The notes: generated by a model not told the origin, from the letters alone. A DNA stretch of 64,000 bases from Roseobacter ponti (GCF_012932215.1 NZ_CP048788.1:2170001-2234000); one strand, 5' to 3'. Shown: positions 12,165-22,125, counted from the first letter of the stretch. Numbers and translations are program-made.

Positions 12165-12372
12165 GGTGGTCAGGTCCTCTGATGACAGGTCGCGCGCGGC
12201 CCCCCGGGGCACGCACGAAATTCTGCCGGAACCTATGGGCTGAATGACCTCTTTGCAAGCCAGCGTATGCGCGCAGTGGCAAACATATCTCAGCCGCCCG
12301 CCCGTCACCGCTTGGCAGACCCCGGATTTGGCGGCACAATAGGCGTCGCGACAGTCAAAGAGGACGTAATAC

Positions 12373-13113
12373 GTGCACTGGTTTCTGGTATCCGTCCTGG
12401 CGGTTTTTCTTTTTGCGGGCCCGCAGGCCGCGATGGCCGAGGGGCTTGAGCCGGTCAGTGCTGAAGATCGCAGGGCATGGACGGCGGTCGGCGCGCTGCG
12501 CACGCAGGGTATTGAGGCATATTCCGCCTGCACTGCCACGCTTGTCGCACCCGACATGATCGTCACGGCCGCACACTGCACAGTGCTCGCCACGGGGTTT
12601 CCGGGCAAAATGCACTTTTTCGCCGGACGCAACGGCACCCGTAACGTTGCAGACAGCCGCTCGACCACCGTTATCCGACATCCGCTCTGGGAAGCGGCCA
12701 GCGGTTCGGACAGGTTTCGCTATGATCTGGCTGTTGTGCATCTGGGTCGACTTGTGGAGGACGGCAAGGTCACCCCGATGCCGGTCTATCGCCGGGGAAA
12801 TGCACCGGCGCCGCGCAGTGTGGCCCTGCTGGGGTACAACGAACGTGCCGGCGTGCTGCGCGGGCGTTTTGACTGCCCGCTGATCAGCGATGCCATTGAA
12901 CGCGTCTATGTGTCAGGCTGCACCGTGGTGGCCGGCAATTCCGGCGGAGCGGTTGTGGTTGAAAATGAGAATGGCTGGGCGCTGGCCGGTGTCATCGTGG
13001 CCCGCAGCGACAATGACGGGCGGGCGATTGCCGCGCCCGTGGATCAGTGGCTGCTGCGCCAGGTAGACGAGGCCCGCGAGCGGCAGACCCGCCGCACAGA
13101 GGGTGCAGACTGA
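12373..13113 (+). CDS. Secreted trypsin-like (S1) serine protease
   Basis: A 246-residue protein with a clear signal peptide (hydrophobic core V-S-V-L-A-V-F-L-F-A-G, cut near A-M-A) and a chymotrypsin-fold domain. All three catalytic residues are visible: His in T-A-A-H-C, Asp in Y-D-L-A-V-V, and Ser in A-G-N-S-G-G-A-V. The start is a GTG at 12373, preceded by an AAAGAGGA ribosome site. It is probably a periplasmic or secreted peptidase; its targets are unknown. It reads away from yajC across a 208-base gap that may hold both promoters. Confidence 0.88.
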   Translation: MHWFLVSVLAVFLFAGPQAAMAEGLEPVSAEDRRAWTAVGALRTQGIEAYSACTATLVAPDMIVTAAHCTVLATGFPGKMHFFAGRNGTRNVADSRSTTVIRHPLWEAASGSDRFRYDLAVVHLGRLVEDGKVTPMPVYRRGNAPAPRSVALLGYNERAGVLRGRFDCPLISDAIERVYVSGCTVVAGNSGGAVVVENENGWALAGVIVARSDNDGRAIAAPVDQWLLRQVDEARERQTRRTEGAD

Positions 13114-13141
13114 ACCGCGCAGCCCTGCCCCGGCAGCACAG

Positions 13142-13160
13142 CCTGCATGAAAACTGCAGG
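13142..13160 (+). terminator. Small stem-loop between protease gene and serS
   Basis: Perfect 6-bp arms CCTGCA and TGCAGG enclose a 7-base loop. It lies 28 bases after the protease stop codon. There is no T-run, so it is only a possible terminator or processing site. Confidence 0.3.
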
Positions 13161-13225
13161 TTACGGTCTGCCGAAAGATCAGTCATAAGCGGGGCACGAA
13201 CGATTCAGATCTGAGGACAGGACCC

Positions 13226-14515
13226 ATGCACGATATCCGCGCCATCCGCGAGGCCCCGGAGGCTTTCGACGCAGCCCTTGCACGCCGTGGAGACGCACCT
13301 TTGTCGTCTGAAATCCTGGCGCTGGACCAGGCGCGGCGGGAGAAGATTTCTGCCGCTGAAACCGCCCGGGCCGAACAGAACAAAGCCTCAAAACTTGTGG
13401 GGGCTGCAAAGGCGTCGGGTGATGGGGCGGAATTTGAACGGCTGCGCACGCTGGTGGGCGAGAAAAAGGCCGAAGTATCCGCCCTGCAGGGCAAAGCGGC
13501 TGAACTGGACACAGAGCTCTCCGAAAAACTCTCGTGGATTGCGAATATCCCCGCGGATGATGTGCCTGAGGGTGCTGATGAGAACGACAATGTCGAAGTC
13601 CGGCGCTGGGGCGATCAGCCATCTTTCGGGTTCGCCCCGAAGGAGCATTTCGAGATTGCGGGTGTTGCACCGTCGATGGATTTTGAGACCGCCGCGCGGA
13701 CTTCCGGCGCCCGGTTTGTCATGCTCACCGGCGCTGTGGCGCGCATCCACCGGGCGCTGGCGCAGTTCATGATCGACACCCATGTGGACGAAAACGGGCT
13801 GACCGAAGTGAACAGCCCCGTACTGGTGCGGGACGAGGCGATGTACGGCACCGACAAGCTGCCGAAGTTCGCCGAAGACAGCTATCAGACCACGAACGGC
13901 TGGTGGCTGGTGTCCACCTCGGAAATTCCGCTGACCTATACGGTGGCCGGGCAGATCCTGGACGAAAGCGACCTGCCACGGCGGCTGACCGCGCATACCC
14001 TGTGTTTCCGCTCAGAGGCCGGCAGCGCGGGGCGTGATACCGCCGGCATGCTGCGCCAGCACCAGTTCGAGAAAGTCGAAATGGTTTCAGTCACCCATCC
14101 CGATCACTCCGATGAAGAACAAAAACGCATGCTGCGCTGTGCCGAGGATATTCTGGAACGGCTGGGCATCGCCTACCGCACGGTGCTTTTGTGCACCGGC
14201 GACATGGGGTTCGGCGCGCGGCGCACCTATGATATCGAAGCCTGGTTGCCGGGGCAGAATGCCTACCGCGAGATTTCTTCGGTTTCCACCACCGGCGATT
14301 TTCAGGCCCGGCGTATGAACGCGCGTTTCCGGCCCGCCGGTGGCAAGCCACAGTTTGTGCATACGCTCAACGGCTCGGGGCTTGCTGTGGGGCGCTGTCT
14401 GATTGCGGTGCTGGAGAACGGCCAGCGCGAGGACGGATCAGTGGCGCTGCCGGAGGTCCTGAGCGGCTATCTGGGCGGCAAAACCACGCTGAGCGCTGAC
14501 GGCGACCTGATCTGA
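13226..14515 (+). CDS. serS: Seryl-tRNA synthetase
   Basis: A 429-residue class II synthetase that charges tRNA-Ser (and tRNA-Sec where present). The N-terminal ~110 residues form the long antiparallel coiled-coil arm that contacts the tRNA variable arm. The catalytic domain shows [21 protein letters not shown] (motif 2) and a C-terminal motif 3 with N-G-S-G-L-A-V-G-R. An AGGACAG ribosome site precedes the ATG. Length and motifs are normal. Confidence 0.97.
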   Translation: MHDIRAIREAPEAFDAALARRGDAPLSSEILALDQARREKISAAETARAEQNKASKLVGAAKASGDGAEFERLRTLVGEKKAEVSALQGKAAELDTELSEKLSWIANIPADDVPEGADENDNVEVRRWGDQPSFGFAPKEHFEIAGVAPSMDFETAARTSGARFVMLTGAVARIHRALAQFMIDTHVDENGLTEVNSPVLVRDEAMYGTDKLPKFAEDSYQTTNGWWLVSTSEIPLTYTVAGQILDESDLPRRLTAHTLCFRSEAGSAGRDTAGMLRQHQFEKVEMVSVTHPDHSDEEQKRMLRCAEDILERLGIAYRTVLLCTGDMGFGARRTYDIEAWLPGQNAYREISSVSTTGDFQARRMNARFRPAGGKPQFVHTLNGSGLAVGRCLIAVLENGQREDGSVALPEVLSGYLGGKTTLSADGDLI

Positions 14516-14546
14516 AGGCGCGCCTCCGGAGCATTCTGATCCTGAT

Positions 14547-14564
14547 CCCGGGCGCGGCCCCGGG
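14547..14564 (+). terminator. GC-rich stem-loop after serS
   Basis: Two CCCGGG arms around a 6-base loop lie about 30 bases after the serS stop, between convergent genes. No T-run follows, so it is a weak candidate for a transcript end. Confidence 0.25.
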
Positions 14565-14590
14565 TACGGTGATTTCGCGGACGGCAGCGC

Positions 14591-15535
14591 TCAGTGCGTG
14601 GGGGTGACTTCGTAGCCGCGCTCTTCGGGCTCTGTATCGATCAGTTCGAGCGGGAAACCCGGCGCGCGGATCTCGAGGCCGGTGGCTTCTTCGAGCCGTT
14701 CGATCATGCGGTCAGACTGCGCCCGTTCACCAAAGCGTTTCTGCCCGTCGCGCATCATCTCTATGATCAGAGGGGAGATTTCCAGCGGCACATGATGCAG
14801 ATCGGCGAGCTTCTGAAACAGGCCGATGTCTTTCTGCACCAGATCCATGGTGAAATTCACGTCGCGCGACCCTGACAGGATCAGCTGGCTTTCGGTTTCG
14901 TGCACAAAGGAGGTGCCCGAGGAGACCGAAATCGCCTCAAATGTGGTGGCAAGATCCATGCCGGCCGCTTTCATCACCGTCAGCGCTTCACAGAGCGTCA
15001 GCAGGTTGGCCGTCGCCAGATAGTTGGTCATGACCTTGAGGACACTCGCCGAGCCCAGAGGACCGGTATGCAGCACCCGCCGGCCCATCAGCGTGAGCAG
15101 CGGCAGGATGCGGTCAAAGGTTGCGCGGTCACAGCCGGCATAGATCGATATGTTGCCGGTATCCGCGCGGTGGCACCCGCCGGACACAGGGCAATCGACC
15201 GCCGCGGCACCACGCGCGATCGCGGCTTCGCCGAGGCGTTTTACCTCGGCCTCATCTGTGGTGGACATTTCCATCCAGATTTTACCCGGCCCCATGTGGG
15301 GCAGCATTTCCTCCACCACCGCTGCCGAGGCGGCCGGGCTGGGCAGACAGGTAATCACCGCGTCACAGGCCTGTATCATCGCGGCAGGGCTGCCGCCGTC
15401 GACCGCCCCGCCGGCCACCTTTGCCGCAACAAAGTCCGGATTGAGGTCATGCACCATCAGACCGGTTCCGTTGCGGATCAGAGAGCCCGCGAGTTTGCCA
15501 CCGACATTGCCCAGCCCGATAAATCCCGTTTTCAT
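14591..15535 (-). CDS. NAD-dependent beta-hydroxyacid dehydrogenase (3-hydroxyisobutyrate dehydrogenase family)
   Basis: A 314-residue protein of the 3-hydroxyisobutyrate/tartronate semialdehyde dehydrogenase family. The N-terminus F-I-G-L-G-N-V-G-G is a Rossmann cofactor loop. D-C-P-V-S-G-G near residue 125 is the substrate-binding signature, and the catalytic lysine region follows as L-K-V-M-T-N-Y-L. The exact hydroxyacid cannot be told. The ATG at 15535 is chosen for its AAGGGGA ribosome site. It faces a 416-base gap and then the pirin gene on the other strand. Confidence 0.85.
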   Translation of the reverse strand: MKTGFIGLGNVGGKLAGSLIRNGTGLMVHDLNPDFVAAKVAGGAVDGGSPAAMIQACDAVITCLPSPAASAAVVEEMLPHMGPGKIWMEMSTTDEAEVKRLGEAAIARGAAAVDCPVSGGCHRADTGNISIYAGCDRATFDRILPLLTLMGRRVLHTGPLGSASVLKVMTNYLATANLLTLCEALTVMKAAGMDLATTFEAISVSSGTSFVHETESQLILSGSRDVNFTMDLVQKDIGLFQKLADLHHVPLEISPLIIEMMRDGQKRFGERAQSDRMIERLEEATGLEIRAPGFPLELIDTEPEERGYEVTPTH

Positions 15536-15951
15536 GAAAGTCCCCTTCTTTTCAGTTACCTGCACCTTTCAGGGCCGCAGGCGACACGTCGCGCCCGTTT
15601 GCGACCATCCGGCAGAACAGGCTCCCGTTCCGGCACCGGCCTGCCGGGCGCTGGCCCCTCCGCCTGCGGTCACCAACCGGGCGGTCATCGTCGGATCCTT
15701 TCGCGGACGCGATGCGGGTCAGGAACTGGTCAGCATTGCTTCCGGCATCCGGCGCGCCGCTGTGTCATTGCGTGAACGCCGCTGCCCCCCGCACCGCTGC
15801 TGCAGGGCGGCACCAGAGGTGCCATATAGCAGTTGAGCACCCGTGCGCGGAGCAATGCGTGCAGCGTTGCACAGTCAGCGTTCGGTGCGGCGCATTTGTA
15901 CCGCGCACCCGCGCCCTTATCTATGCTGCAACTCAGTAAGGAGCATTTCCC
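15536..15951. other. Intergenic stretch between divergent genes
   Basis: About 415 bases contain the upstream regions of the dehydrogenase gene (minus) and the pirin gene (plus). Frames are open in places but no protein family is recognisable, and the composition is GC-rich and unremarkable. Promoters for both neighbours are expected here; no operator could be identified with confidence. Confidence 0.4.
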
Positions 15952-16863
15952 ATGTCACTCAGACCAACGCTCGAAACCCGCAGGGCCATTCCCACGATGG
16001 AAGGCGCCGGCGTGAAACTGCACCGTGCATTCGGATTTCAGGACCCGTCCGAACTTGACCCGTTTCTGCTTTTTGACGATTTTCGCAATGAGCATCCGGA
16101 AGATTTCAGACGCGGCTTTCCCTGGCATCCGCATCGCGGCATCGAAACCATCACCTATGTGCTAGAGGGCACCGTGGATCATGGGGATTCGCTGGGCAAT
16201 GTCGGCACGCTGGGTGCAGGCGATGTGCAGTGGATGACCGCAGGGTCCGGCATTCTGCATCAGGAAATGCCGCACGGCAACGCGCGGGGCCAGATGCATG
16301 GCTTTCAGCTCTGGGGCAACCTGCCTGCGTCACAAAAAATGACGGCGCCGCGCTATCAGGACGTCACATCGGCCGATATTCCGGTGATTACAGACGATGA
16401 CGGCACCCGGGTAAAGGTTATCACCGGTGAGTTCTGGGGCAAGACAGGTCCGGTGGACGGGATTGCAGCAGACCCGCAGTATCTCGATATCTTCGTGCCT
16501 GCCGGTCAGAAAAAGACGTTTAAGATCGACACCTACCGTCGTGCTTTTGCGTATGTTTTCGAAGGGGCTGCGGCCTTTGCCGATGCAAGTGCGCCGTCGG
16601 GCGTTCTGCTTGAAAAAGAAGTCGGCGGCGAAGAGGTGAACATCCGCGATCTTTCGGGTAACCGAACGCTGATCCGGTTCGGCACCGGCGAGGAGGTCAC
16701 CCTTCAGGCCGGTCCCGAAGGGGTGCGCTTTCTGCTGATCTCAGGTGCGCCGATTGATGAGCCGGTCGCCTGGCATGGTCCGATTGTCATGAACACCCGG
16801 GAAGAACTGCAGCAGGCGATGCGCGAACTGAACAACGGGACCTTCATCCGGCCCGCGCATTAA
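15952..16863 (+). CDS. Pirin family bicupin protein
   Basis: A 303-residue pirin. The N-terminal cupin holds the metal-ligand cluster F-P-W-H-P-H-R-G-I-E-T-I-T-Y, with a further ligand region in S-G-I-L-H-Q-E-M near residue 100; a second cupin follows. Bacterial pirins include quercetin 2,3-dioxygenases and proteins that modulate central metabolism, so the activity here is open. A GTAAGGAG ribosome site precedes the ATG. The gene ends 4 bases inside the convergent TetR gene. Confidence 0.9.
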   Translation: MSLRPTLETRRAIPTMEGAGVKLHRAFGFQDPSELDPFLLFDDFRNEHPEDFRRGFPWHPHRGIETITYVLEGTVDHGDSLGNVGTLGAGDVQWMTAGSGILHQEMPHGNARGQMHGFQLWGNLPASQKMTAPRYQDVTSADIPVITDDDGTRVKVITGEFWGKTGPVDGIAADPQYLDIFVPAGQKKTFKIDTYRRAFAYVFEGAAAFADASAPSGVLLEKEVGGEEVNIRDLSGNRTLIRFGTGEEVTLQAGPEGVRFLLISGAPIDEPVAWHGPIVMNTREELQQAMRELNNGTFIRPAH

Positions 16864-17441
16864 ACTCTGACGGCGTTCAGCACCATTTTACGGTACTGCG
16901 TCTCGACGTCTTCCAGCGTCAGACGCCCGCTTTCGCGAAACCAGGTGCTGACGCCGGTGAGCATGGCGATCACGGCACGCGTTGCAATGCGCGTGTCGGC
17001 GATATCAAAACGCCCCTCTGCGACGCCGGCGGCGAGAATTTCTTCCAGCAGGTCCTCATAGCGCCGGCGCAGCCCTTCTATCACCTGGAAATTTTCTTCA
17101 CTGAGGTTGCGCAGTTCCATATAGGCGATGAAAACCGCATCCTGACGGTCGTGGTGATAGCGGATGTGGAAAGAGACGAAACCGGCCAGACGCTCTGCGG
17201 CCTCCCCCTCGCCCGGTCCGGCGCGTTCCAGCAGGTCTTCCAGGTGGCTGCGCATCAGATCAAAAAGCAGCGACTGTTTGTCCGGCGTGTAGTTATATAG
17301 CGCGCCCACCTGCACGCCCACTTCGGCAGCGATACTGCGCATCGAAACGGCAGCATAGCCCGATTTTGCAAAGAGCCTGAGTGCTGCTGCGCGGACCCGC
17401 GGGCCGGTAACGTCCGAATGTGATCCTGCCGTGCGTGCCAT
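16860..17441 (-). CDS. TetR/AcrR family transcriptional regulator
   Basis: A 193-residue TetR-type regulator. Residues ~13-60 form the helix-turn-helix: A-A-L-R-L-F-A-K-S-G-Y, then M-R-S-I-A-A-E-V-G-V-Q-V-G-A-L-Y-N-Y. The helical C-terminal part would bind a ligand. It is convergent with the pirin gene and overlaps it by 4 bases. What it controls is not evident; autoregulation is likely from family behaviour. Confidence 0.88.
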   Translation of the reverse strand: MARTAGSHSDVTGPRVRAAALRLFAKSGYAAVSMRSIAAEVGVQVGALYNYTPDKQSLLFDLMRSHLEDLLERAGPGEGEAAERLAGFVSFHIRYHHDRQDAVFIAYMELRNLSEENFQVIEGLRRRYEDLLEEILAAGVAEGRFDIADTRIATRAVIAMLTGVSTWFRESGRLTLEDVETQYRKMVLNAVRV

Positions 17442-17536
17442 GGCAAAAGGTTAAAAGAACGTCTGTTCAGAAACAAACCTTTCTTGCGTGGCCGGGTTCC
17501 ATCGGGCACAAAAGCTGCAATGGCCGGAGCTTTCTG

Positions 17537-17812
17537 ATGCGTTTTTTTATCCCTGTCCTTGCGATGACCGGTCTGCTGGCCTGCACCGAGCTTCCGGATA
17601 TCGATGACGGGATCACTGCCGCCGATGAGGCCGCGGAGTATCCCGACCTGATTGCTCTTTCGCCCGCCGTTCTGGAACAGGCGCGCGAAGAAGATGAAAC
17701 ATCAGCCGCGCTCGACGCACGGGCCGCGGGACTGCGCACGCGGGCTGCGGGGCTCAGGCCGCCGGTTCTGACAGAGACCGAGCGTGCGCGGCTCGGGGCA
17801 ACTGTCCCGTAA
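17537..17812 (+). CDS. Small putative lipoprotein
   Basis: A 91-residue protein starting M-R-F-F-I-P-V-L-A-M-T-G-L-L-A-C. The L-L-A-C sequence is a lipobox, so the protein is probably lipid-anchored at Cys16. The mature part is acidic then alanine/arginine-rich, with two near repeats of (A-A-G-L-R-T/P). No known domain was recognised. The ATG at 17537 is preceded by GGAGC. It is 83 bases upstream of hom on the same strand. Confidence 0.6.
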   Translation: MRFFIPVLAMTGLLACTELPDIDDGITAADEAAEYPDLIALSPAVLEQAREEDETSAALDARAAGLRTRAAGLRPPVLTETERARLGATVP

Positions 17813-17835
17813 ACGCCAATCGGTGGATTGCACGG

Positions 17836-17850
17836 GCCCGGTGAACGGGC
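17836..17850 (+). terminator. Stem-loop upstream of hom
   Basis: Arms GCCCG and CGGGC around a GTGAA loop lie between the lipoprotein stop and hom. There is no T-run; it could be a terminator of the small gene or simply chance in GC-rich DNA. Confidence 0.25.
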
Positions 17851-17895
17851 TACATCGCGTTTCAATGTTTAACGACCGTCAGAGGACCACCGCGC

Positions 17896-19182
17896 ATGTC
17901 TCAGCCCCTTCGTCTTGGAATTGCCGGTCTGGGCACGGTCGGCATCGGCGTGGTACGTATCATCCGCCAGCACGCGGCTATGCTGAAGGCACGCACAGGC
18001 CGCGAGATCGTCATCTCAGCCGTCTGCGCGCGCGACCCTGACAAGGACCGCGGTGTGTCGCTGTCGTCCTATGCCTGGGAGACCGATGCCACAGCACTCG
18101 CCACCCGTGACGATGTCGATGTCTTTGTCGAGCTGATCGGCGGGCATGAAGGTATTGCAAAAGACGCCGTGGAAGCCGCACTGGCTGCCGGCAAAGACGT
18201 GGTCACGGCCAATAAGGCATTGCTGGCCATTCACGGGCAGGCGCTGGCCGAGGCCGCCGAAGCGGCAGGCCGGGCGCTGCGCTATGAAGCCGCCGTCGCC
18301 GGGGGCATACCGGTGATCAAGGCCCTGACCGAGGGGCTTGCCGGCAATGACATCACCCGGGTGGTGGGGGTCATGAACGGGTCGTGCAACTATATTCTGA
18401 CGCGCATGGAATCCGCCGGACTGAGCTATGAAGAGGTCTTTGCGGAGGCCGACGGGCTGGGCTATCTTGAGGCGGACCCGCAGCTCGACGTGGGGGGCAT
18501 TGATGCAGCCCATAAGCTCGCCATCCTGTCGTCGATCGCCTTTGGCACCCGGGTGGATTTCGACGGGATCGCTCTTGAGGGCATTGACCGGGTCAGCATC
18601 GAAGACATCCACGCGGCCGCCGACATGGATTACAAAATCAAGCTGCTCGGCGTGGCCCAAAAGACCGGCCGTGGCCTGGAGCAGCGCATGCAGCCCTGCC
18701 TGGTGCCCGATACCTCCCCGCTGGGGCAGCTGGACGGTGGCACCAATATGGTGCTGCTCGAAGGCGACGCAGTAGGACAGATCGTACTGCGCGGTCCGGG
18801 TGCAGGTGAAGGGCCGACAGCCAGTGCCGTGCTTGCGGATATCTGTGATATCGCGCGCGGCCTCCGGGGCCCGGTGTTCGGCGTGCCGGCGGATACGCTG
18901 ACCGCGTCTGTACCCGCCAGCGCACAGCTGCCGGCCCCCTATTACCTGCGCATGTCGCTGGAGGATAAACCCGGCGCGCTGGCGCGGATTGCGAAGGTGC
19001 TGGGCGAGGCCGGCGTGTCGATCGACCGGATGCGCCAGTACGGGCATGAGGATACCTCGGCGCCGGTGCTGATCGTCACCCATAAAACGACCCCGGCGGC
19101 CCTCAATGAGGCGCTTGGCGCGATGGAAGGCACCGGCGTTCTGTCCGGCACGCCTGTGGCGCTGCGCATCGAGGATGTCTGA
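17896..19182 (+). CDS. hom: Homoserine dehydrogenase
   Basis: A 428-residue enzyme that reduces L-aspartate semialdehyde to homoserine, the branch point to threonine, methionine and isoleucine. The N-terminal Rossmann motif is G-I-A-G-L-G-T-V-G-I-G. The catalytic region contains A-N-K-A-L-L-A and the substrate segment L-G-Y-L-E-A-D-P-Q-L-D-V-G-G. Residues ~350-425 form an ACT domain (L-R-M-S-L-E-D-K-P-G-A-L-A-R-I-A), usually giving feedback control by threonine. Start ATG at 17896. Confidence 0.96.
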   Translation: MSQPLRLGIAGLGTVGIGVVRIIRQHAAMLKARTGREIVISAVCARDPDKDRGVSLSSYAWETDATALATRDDVDVFVELIGGHEGIAKDAVEAALAAGKDVVTANKALLAIHGQALAEAAEAAGRALRYEAAVAGGIPVIKALTEGLAGNDITRVVGVMNGSCNYILTRMESAGLSYEEVFAEADGLGYLEADPQLDVGGIDAAHKLAILSSIAFGTRVDFDGIALEGIDRVSIEDIHAAADMDYKIKLLGVAQKTGRGLEQRMQPCLVPDTSPLGQLDGGTNMVLLEGDAVGQIVLRGPGAGEGPTASAVLADICDIARGLRGPVFGVPADTLTASVPASAQLPAPYYLRMSLEDKPGALARIAKVLGEAGVSIDRMRQYGHEDTSAPVLIVTHKTTPAALNEALGAMEGTGVLSGTPVALRIEDV

Positions 19183-19257
19183 GCGCAGTTGAACCCCGCT
19201 CCTGCGCCCGCTACAAAAAAGATCAGGCCTCCGCGCCTTCATAAAAAGGATATTATC

Positions 19258-20217
19258 ATGCCCGCCCGCGCCGAATTTCACGATCGTATGCTTTCGCTGG
19301 GCCTTGCCCGTGTCTCGGAGGCCGCCGCACTGGCCTCAGCGCGTCTTGTAGGTCAGGGCGATGAGAAAGCAGCCGATCAGGCGGCGGTCAATGCGATGCG
19401 CGAACAGCTGAACATGCTCGATATCGCAGGCGTTGTTGTGATCGGTGAAGGCGAGCGGGATGAAGCGCCGATGCTGTACATCGGGGAAGAGGTCGGCACC
19501 GGCAACGGCCCTGGTGTGGATATCGCTCTGGATCCGCTGGAAGGAACGACCCTGACCGCCAAGGACATGCCCAACGCCTTGACGGTGATCGCCATGGGGC
19601 CGCGCGGCTCAATGCTGCACGCGCCGGATGTCTATATGGACAAGCTGGCGATCGGGCCCGGTTTTGAGGAAGGCGTGGTGACCCTGGAAATGAGCCCCGG
19701 CGAGCGCGTGGCGGCCCTTGCGGCGGCAAAAAGCTGCGATCCGTCGGACATAACGGTCTGCATTCTGGAGCGCCCGCGCCATGATGAAATGATTGCCGAG
19801 GTGCGCGCCACGGGTGCCGCAATCCGGCTGATCACCGACGGCGATGTGGCCGGGGTGATGCATTGTGCTGATGCCTCTACCGGTATTGATATGTATATGG
19901 GCGCCGGCGGTGCGCCCGAGGGTGTTCTGGCAGCCGCCGCGCTGAAATGCATGGGGGGGCAGATGTATACCCGCCTGCTGTTCCGCAACGATGATGAACG
20001 CGGACGGGCAACCAAGGCAGGCGTGACCGATTTCGACCGGATTTATTCGCGCGATGATATGGTCACTCAGGACGTGATTTTCGCAGCCACCGGCGTGACC
20101 CAGGGCAATATCCTGCCCGGCGTGCGGCGCGAGCCCGGCTGGATGACAACCGAGACACTGATCATGCGCTCAAAAACCGGATCCGTGCGCCGCATCAATT
20201 ACCGCACACCCGTCTGA
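19258..20217 (+). CDS. glpX: Class II fructose-1,6-bisphosphatase GlpX
   Basis: A 319-residue GlpX-type phosphatase for gluconeogenesis, converting fructose 1,6-bisphosphate to fructose 6-phosphate. Metal and phosphate motifs are clear: V-V-I-G-E-G-E-R-D-E-A-P-M near residue 60 and D-P-L-E-G-T-T near 90; I-T-D-G-D-V-A-G-V is in the middle. The ATG at 19258 follows an AAAAAGGA ribosome site. It lies 75 bases after hom, and recJ follows on the same strand, suggesting a hom-glpX-recJ unit. Confidence 0.95.
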   Translation: MPARAEFHDRMLSLGLARVSEAAALASARLVGQGDEKAADQAAVNAMREQLNMLDIAGVVVIGEGERDEAPMLYIGEEVGTGNGPGVDIALDPLEGTTLTAKDMPNALTVIAMGPRGSMLHAPDVYMDKLAIGPGFEEGVVTLEMSPGERVAALAAAKSCDPSDITVCILERPRHDEMIAEVRATGAAIRLITDGDVAGVMHCADASTGIDMYMGAGGAPEGVLAAAALKCMGGQMYTRLLFRNDDERGRATKAGVTDFDRIYSRDDMVTQDVIFAATGVTQGNILPGVRREPGWMTTETLIMRSKTGSVRRINYRTPV

Positions 20218-20236
20218 TCATCGCGTCAGGCGTCAG

Positions 20237-20259
20237 CCGCCGGGGCGCACCGTCGGCGG
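20237..20259 (+). terminator. GC-rich stem-loop between glpX and recJ
   Basis: Perfect 6-bp arms CCGCCG and CGGCGG with an 11-base spacer lie 20 bases after glpX. No T-run is present. It may attenuate read-through into recJ. Confidence 0.25.
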
Positions 20260-20290
20260 GATTTCGGGTCAGAAAAAGGAACGGTCGGAG

Positions 20291-22030
20291 GTGAGCTTTC
20301 TCGGTGTTGATGCCTCGCTGACAGGCCGGCGCTGGACAGGTCCTGCGCCGGAGATCTCACGCGCGGCAGAGGCGCTGGTGCAGCAGACCGGGCTTGCGGA
20401 TGCCGTCTGCCAGGTGCTGGCCCGGCGTGGGGTGACCGCGGATGAGGCCGACGCCTTTATGGCCCCTGCCCTGCGTGATCTGCTGCCCGATCCGCGCAGC
20501 CTCCGGGACATGGAAAAGGCTGCTGCGCGTGTCATTCAGGCGGTGACGCGCAAAGAGCGCATTGCCATCTTTGCGGATTATGACGTCGATGGCGGCAGTT
20601 CGGCTGCTCTGCTGATCGTCTGGTTGCGGGAGCTTGGCCTGCCTGCAACGCTTTATGTGCCGGACCGGATTGACGAGGGGTATGGTCCCAATGACGACGC
20701 GATGCGCGATCTGGCGGCACGCCACGATCTGATCATCTGTGTGGATTGCGGAACACTGTCACACGGGCCGGTCACCGCCGCCGAAGGCGCCGATGTTGTG
20801 ATCCTGGACCACCACCTCGGGGCCGAGGATCTGCCCGCAGCACTGGCGGTGGTGAACCCTAACCGGCAGGACGAGAGCGGCGATCTTTCGCATCTTTGTG
20901 CCGCAGCCGTTGTTTTCCTGCTGCTGGTCGAGATGGGTCGGTTGCTGCGCGAAGCCGGCACAACCGGCCCCGATCTGATGCAGATGCTGGATCTTGTGGC
21001 GCTGGCGACAGTTGCCGATGTGGCGCCGCTCAGAGGCGTCAACCGCGCCTTTGTGCGTCAGGGTCTGCGCGTTATGGCCGCGCGCCGGCGTCCGGGGCTT
21101 GCCGCCCTTGCCGATGTGGCGCGCATGGATACACGGCCCTCTGCGTATCATCTGGGTTTTCTGCTGGGTCCACGGGTGAATGCGGGCGGGCGCATCGGGG
21201 CTGCCGATCTGGGCGCACGTCTGCTGGCCACCGATGATCCGCATGAGGCAGCAGCACTTGCGGAACGTCTTGATGCGCTTAACACCGAGCGTCGCGAGAT
21301 CGAGGCGGCGGTGCGGGCCGCAGCCCTTGATCAGGCGCAGGAGCGTGGTTTCGATCACGGACTGGTCTGGGCGGCCGGCACCGGCTGGCACCCCGGCGTG
21401 GTCGGTATTGTGGCCTCCCGTCTCAAGGAGGCCTCCGGACGGCCCAGCATCGTGATCGGCATCGAAGACGGGGTCGGCAAAGGCTCGGGACGCTCGGTCA
21501 CCGGCATCGATCTCGGTCAGCCCATCCAGCGGCTCGCCGCAGAAGGTTTGCTGATGCGCGGTGGCGGGCACAAAATGGCCGCCGGACTGACCGTCGCGGC
21601 GGATCAGATCGAACCTGCGATGGCCCGGCTGACCGAACTGCTGGAAAAACAGGGCGCACATCTGACCGGTGCATCCGACCTGCGCCTTGACGGGCTGCTG
21701 ATGCCGGGGGCCGCTCGGGTCGAACTGGTCGAGACGCTTGAGACCGCAGGACCGTTTGGCGCCGGTGCCGCGGCACCCCGTTTTGCTTTTGCGGATATGG
21801 CGATCAGATTTGCCAAACGCGTGGGCGAGAGCCACCTTAAGATCAGTTTCAGCGACGGGACGGGCCCTGTCATGGAGGGCATCGCGTTCGGCGCATATGA
21901 CGGCCCTCTCGGTGCCGCACTCGAAAACCACGGTGGCGCGCGCCTTCATCTGGCGGGCCGGCTGGACATAAACACATGGCGCGGGCGCCGGACGGTGCAG
22001 CTGCGCCTTGAAGATGCCGCCGTGGCCTGA
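20291..22030 (+). CDS. recJ: Single-stranded-DNA exonuclease RecJ
   Basis: A 579-residue DHH-family 5'-3' exonuclease used in recombination and mismatch/base-excision repair. Phosphoesterase motifs are visible: F-A-D-Y-D-V-D-G near residue 95, I-C-V-D-C-G-T near 155, and V-I-L-D-H-H near 170. The DHHA1 part contains R-V-N-A-G-G-R-I-G and a glycine-rich R-G-G-G-H-K-M-A-A-G. The start is a GTG at 20291, preceded by GGTCGGAG. Length is normal. Confidence 0.95.
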   Translation: MSFLGVDASLTGRRWTGPAPEISRAAEALVQQTGLADAVCQVLARRGVTADEADAFMAPALRDLLPDPRSLRDMEKAAARVIQAVTRKERIAIFADYDVDGGSSAALLIVWLRELGLPATLYVPDRIDEGYGPNDDAMRDLAARHDLIICVDCGTLSHGPVTAAEGADVVILDHHLGAEDLPAALAVVNPNRQDESGDLSHLCAAAVVFLLLVEMGRLLREAGTTGPDLMQMLDLVALATVADVAPLRGVNRAFVRQGLRVMAARRRPGLAALADVARMDTRPSAYHLGFLLGPRVNAGGRIGAADLGARLLATDDPHEAAALAERLDALNTERREIEAAVRAAALDQAQERGFDHGLVWAAGTGWHPGVVGIVASRLKEASGRPSIVIGIEDGVGKGSGRSVTGIDLGQPIQRLAAEGLLMRGGGHKMAAGLTVAADQIEPAMARLTELLEKQGAHLTGASDLRLDGLLMPGAARVELVETLETAGPFGAGAAAPRFAFADMAIRFAKRVGESHLKISFSDGTGPVMEGIAFGAYDGPLGAALENHGGARLHLAGRLDINTWRGRRTVQLRLEDAAVA

Positions 22031-22125
22031 CCGCCTCCGTCTGCGGCAAAGTTTCTCGGCAGCAGATGAAATTTCCGCTTGCGCCAGTGGCGTGGATTGC
22101 CTAATCAACCGCTCACGAGAAGAGT

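Noticed and set aside
15150-15836. A 228-codon open frame on the + strand across the dehydrogenase gene and the gap before the pirin gene
   Set aside because: It is mostly antisense to the conserved dehydrogenase, and the remainder is proline/arginine-rich without any domain or start signal.
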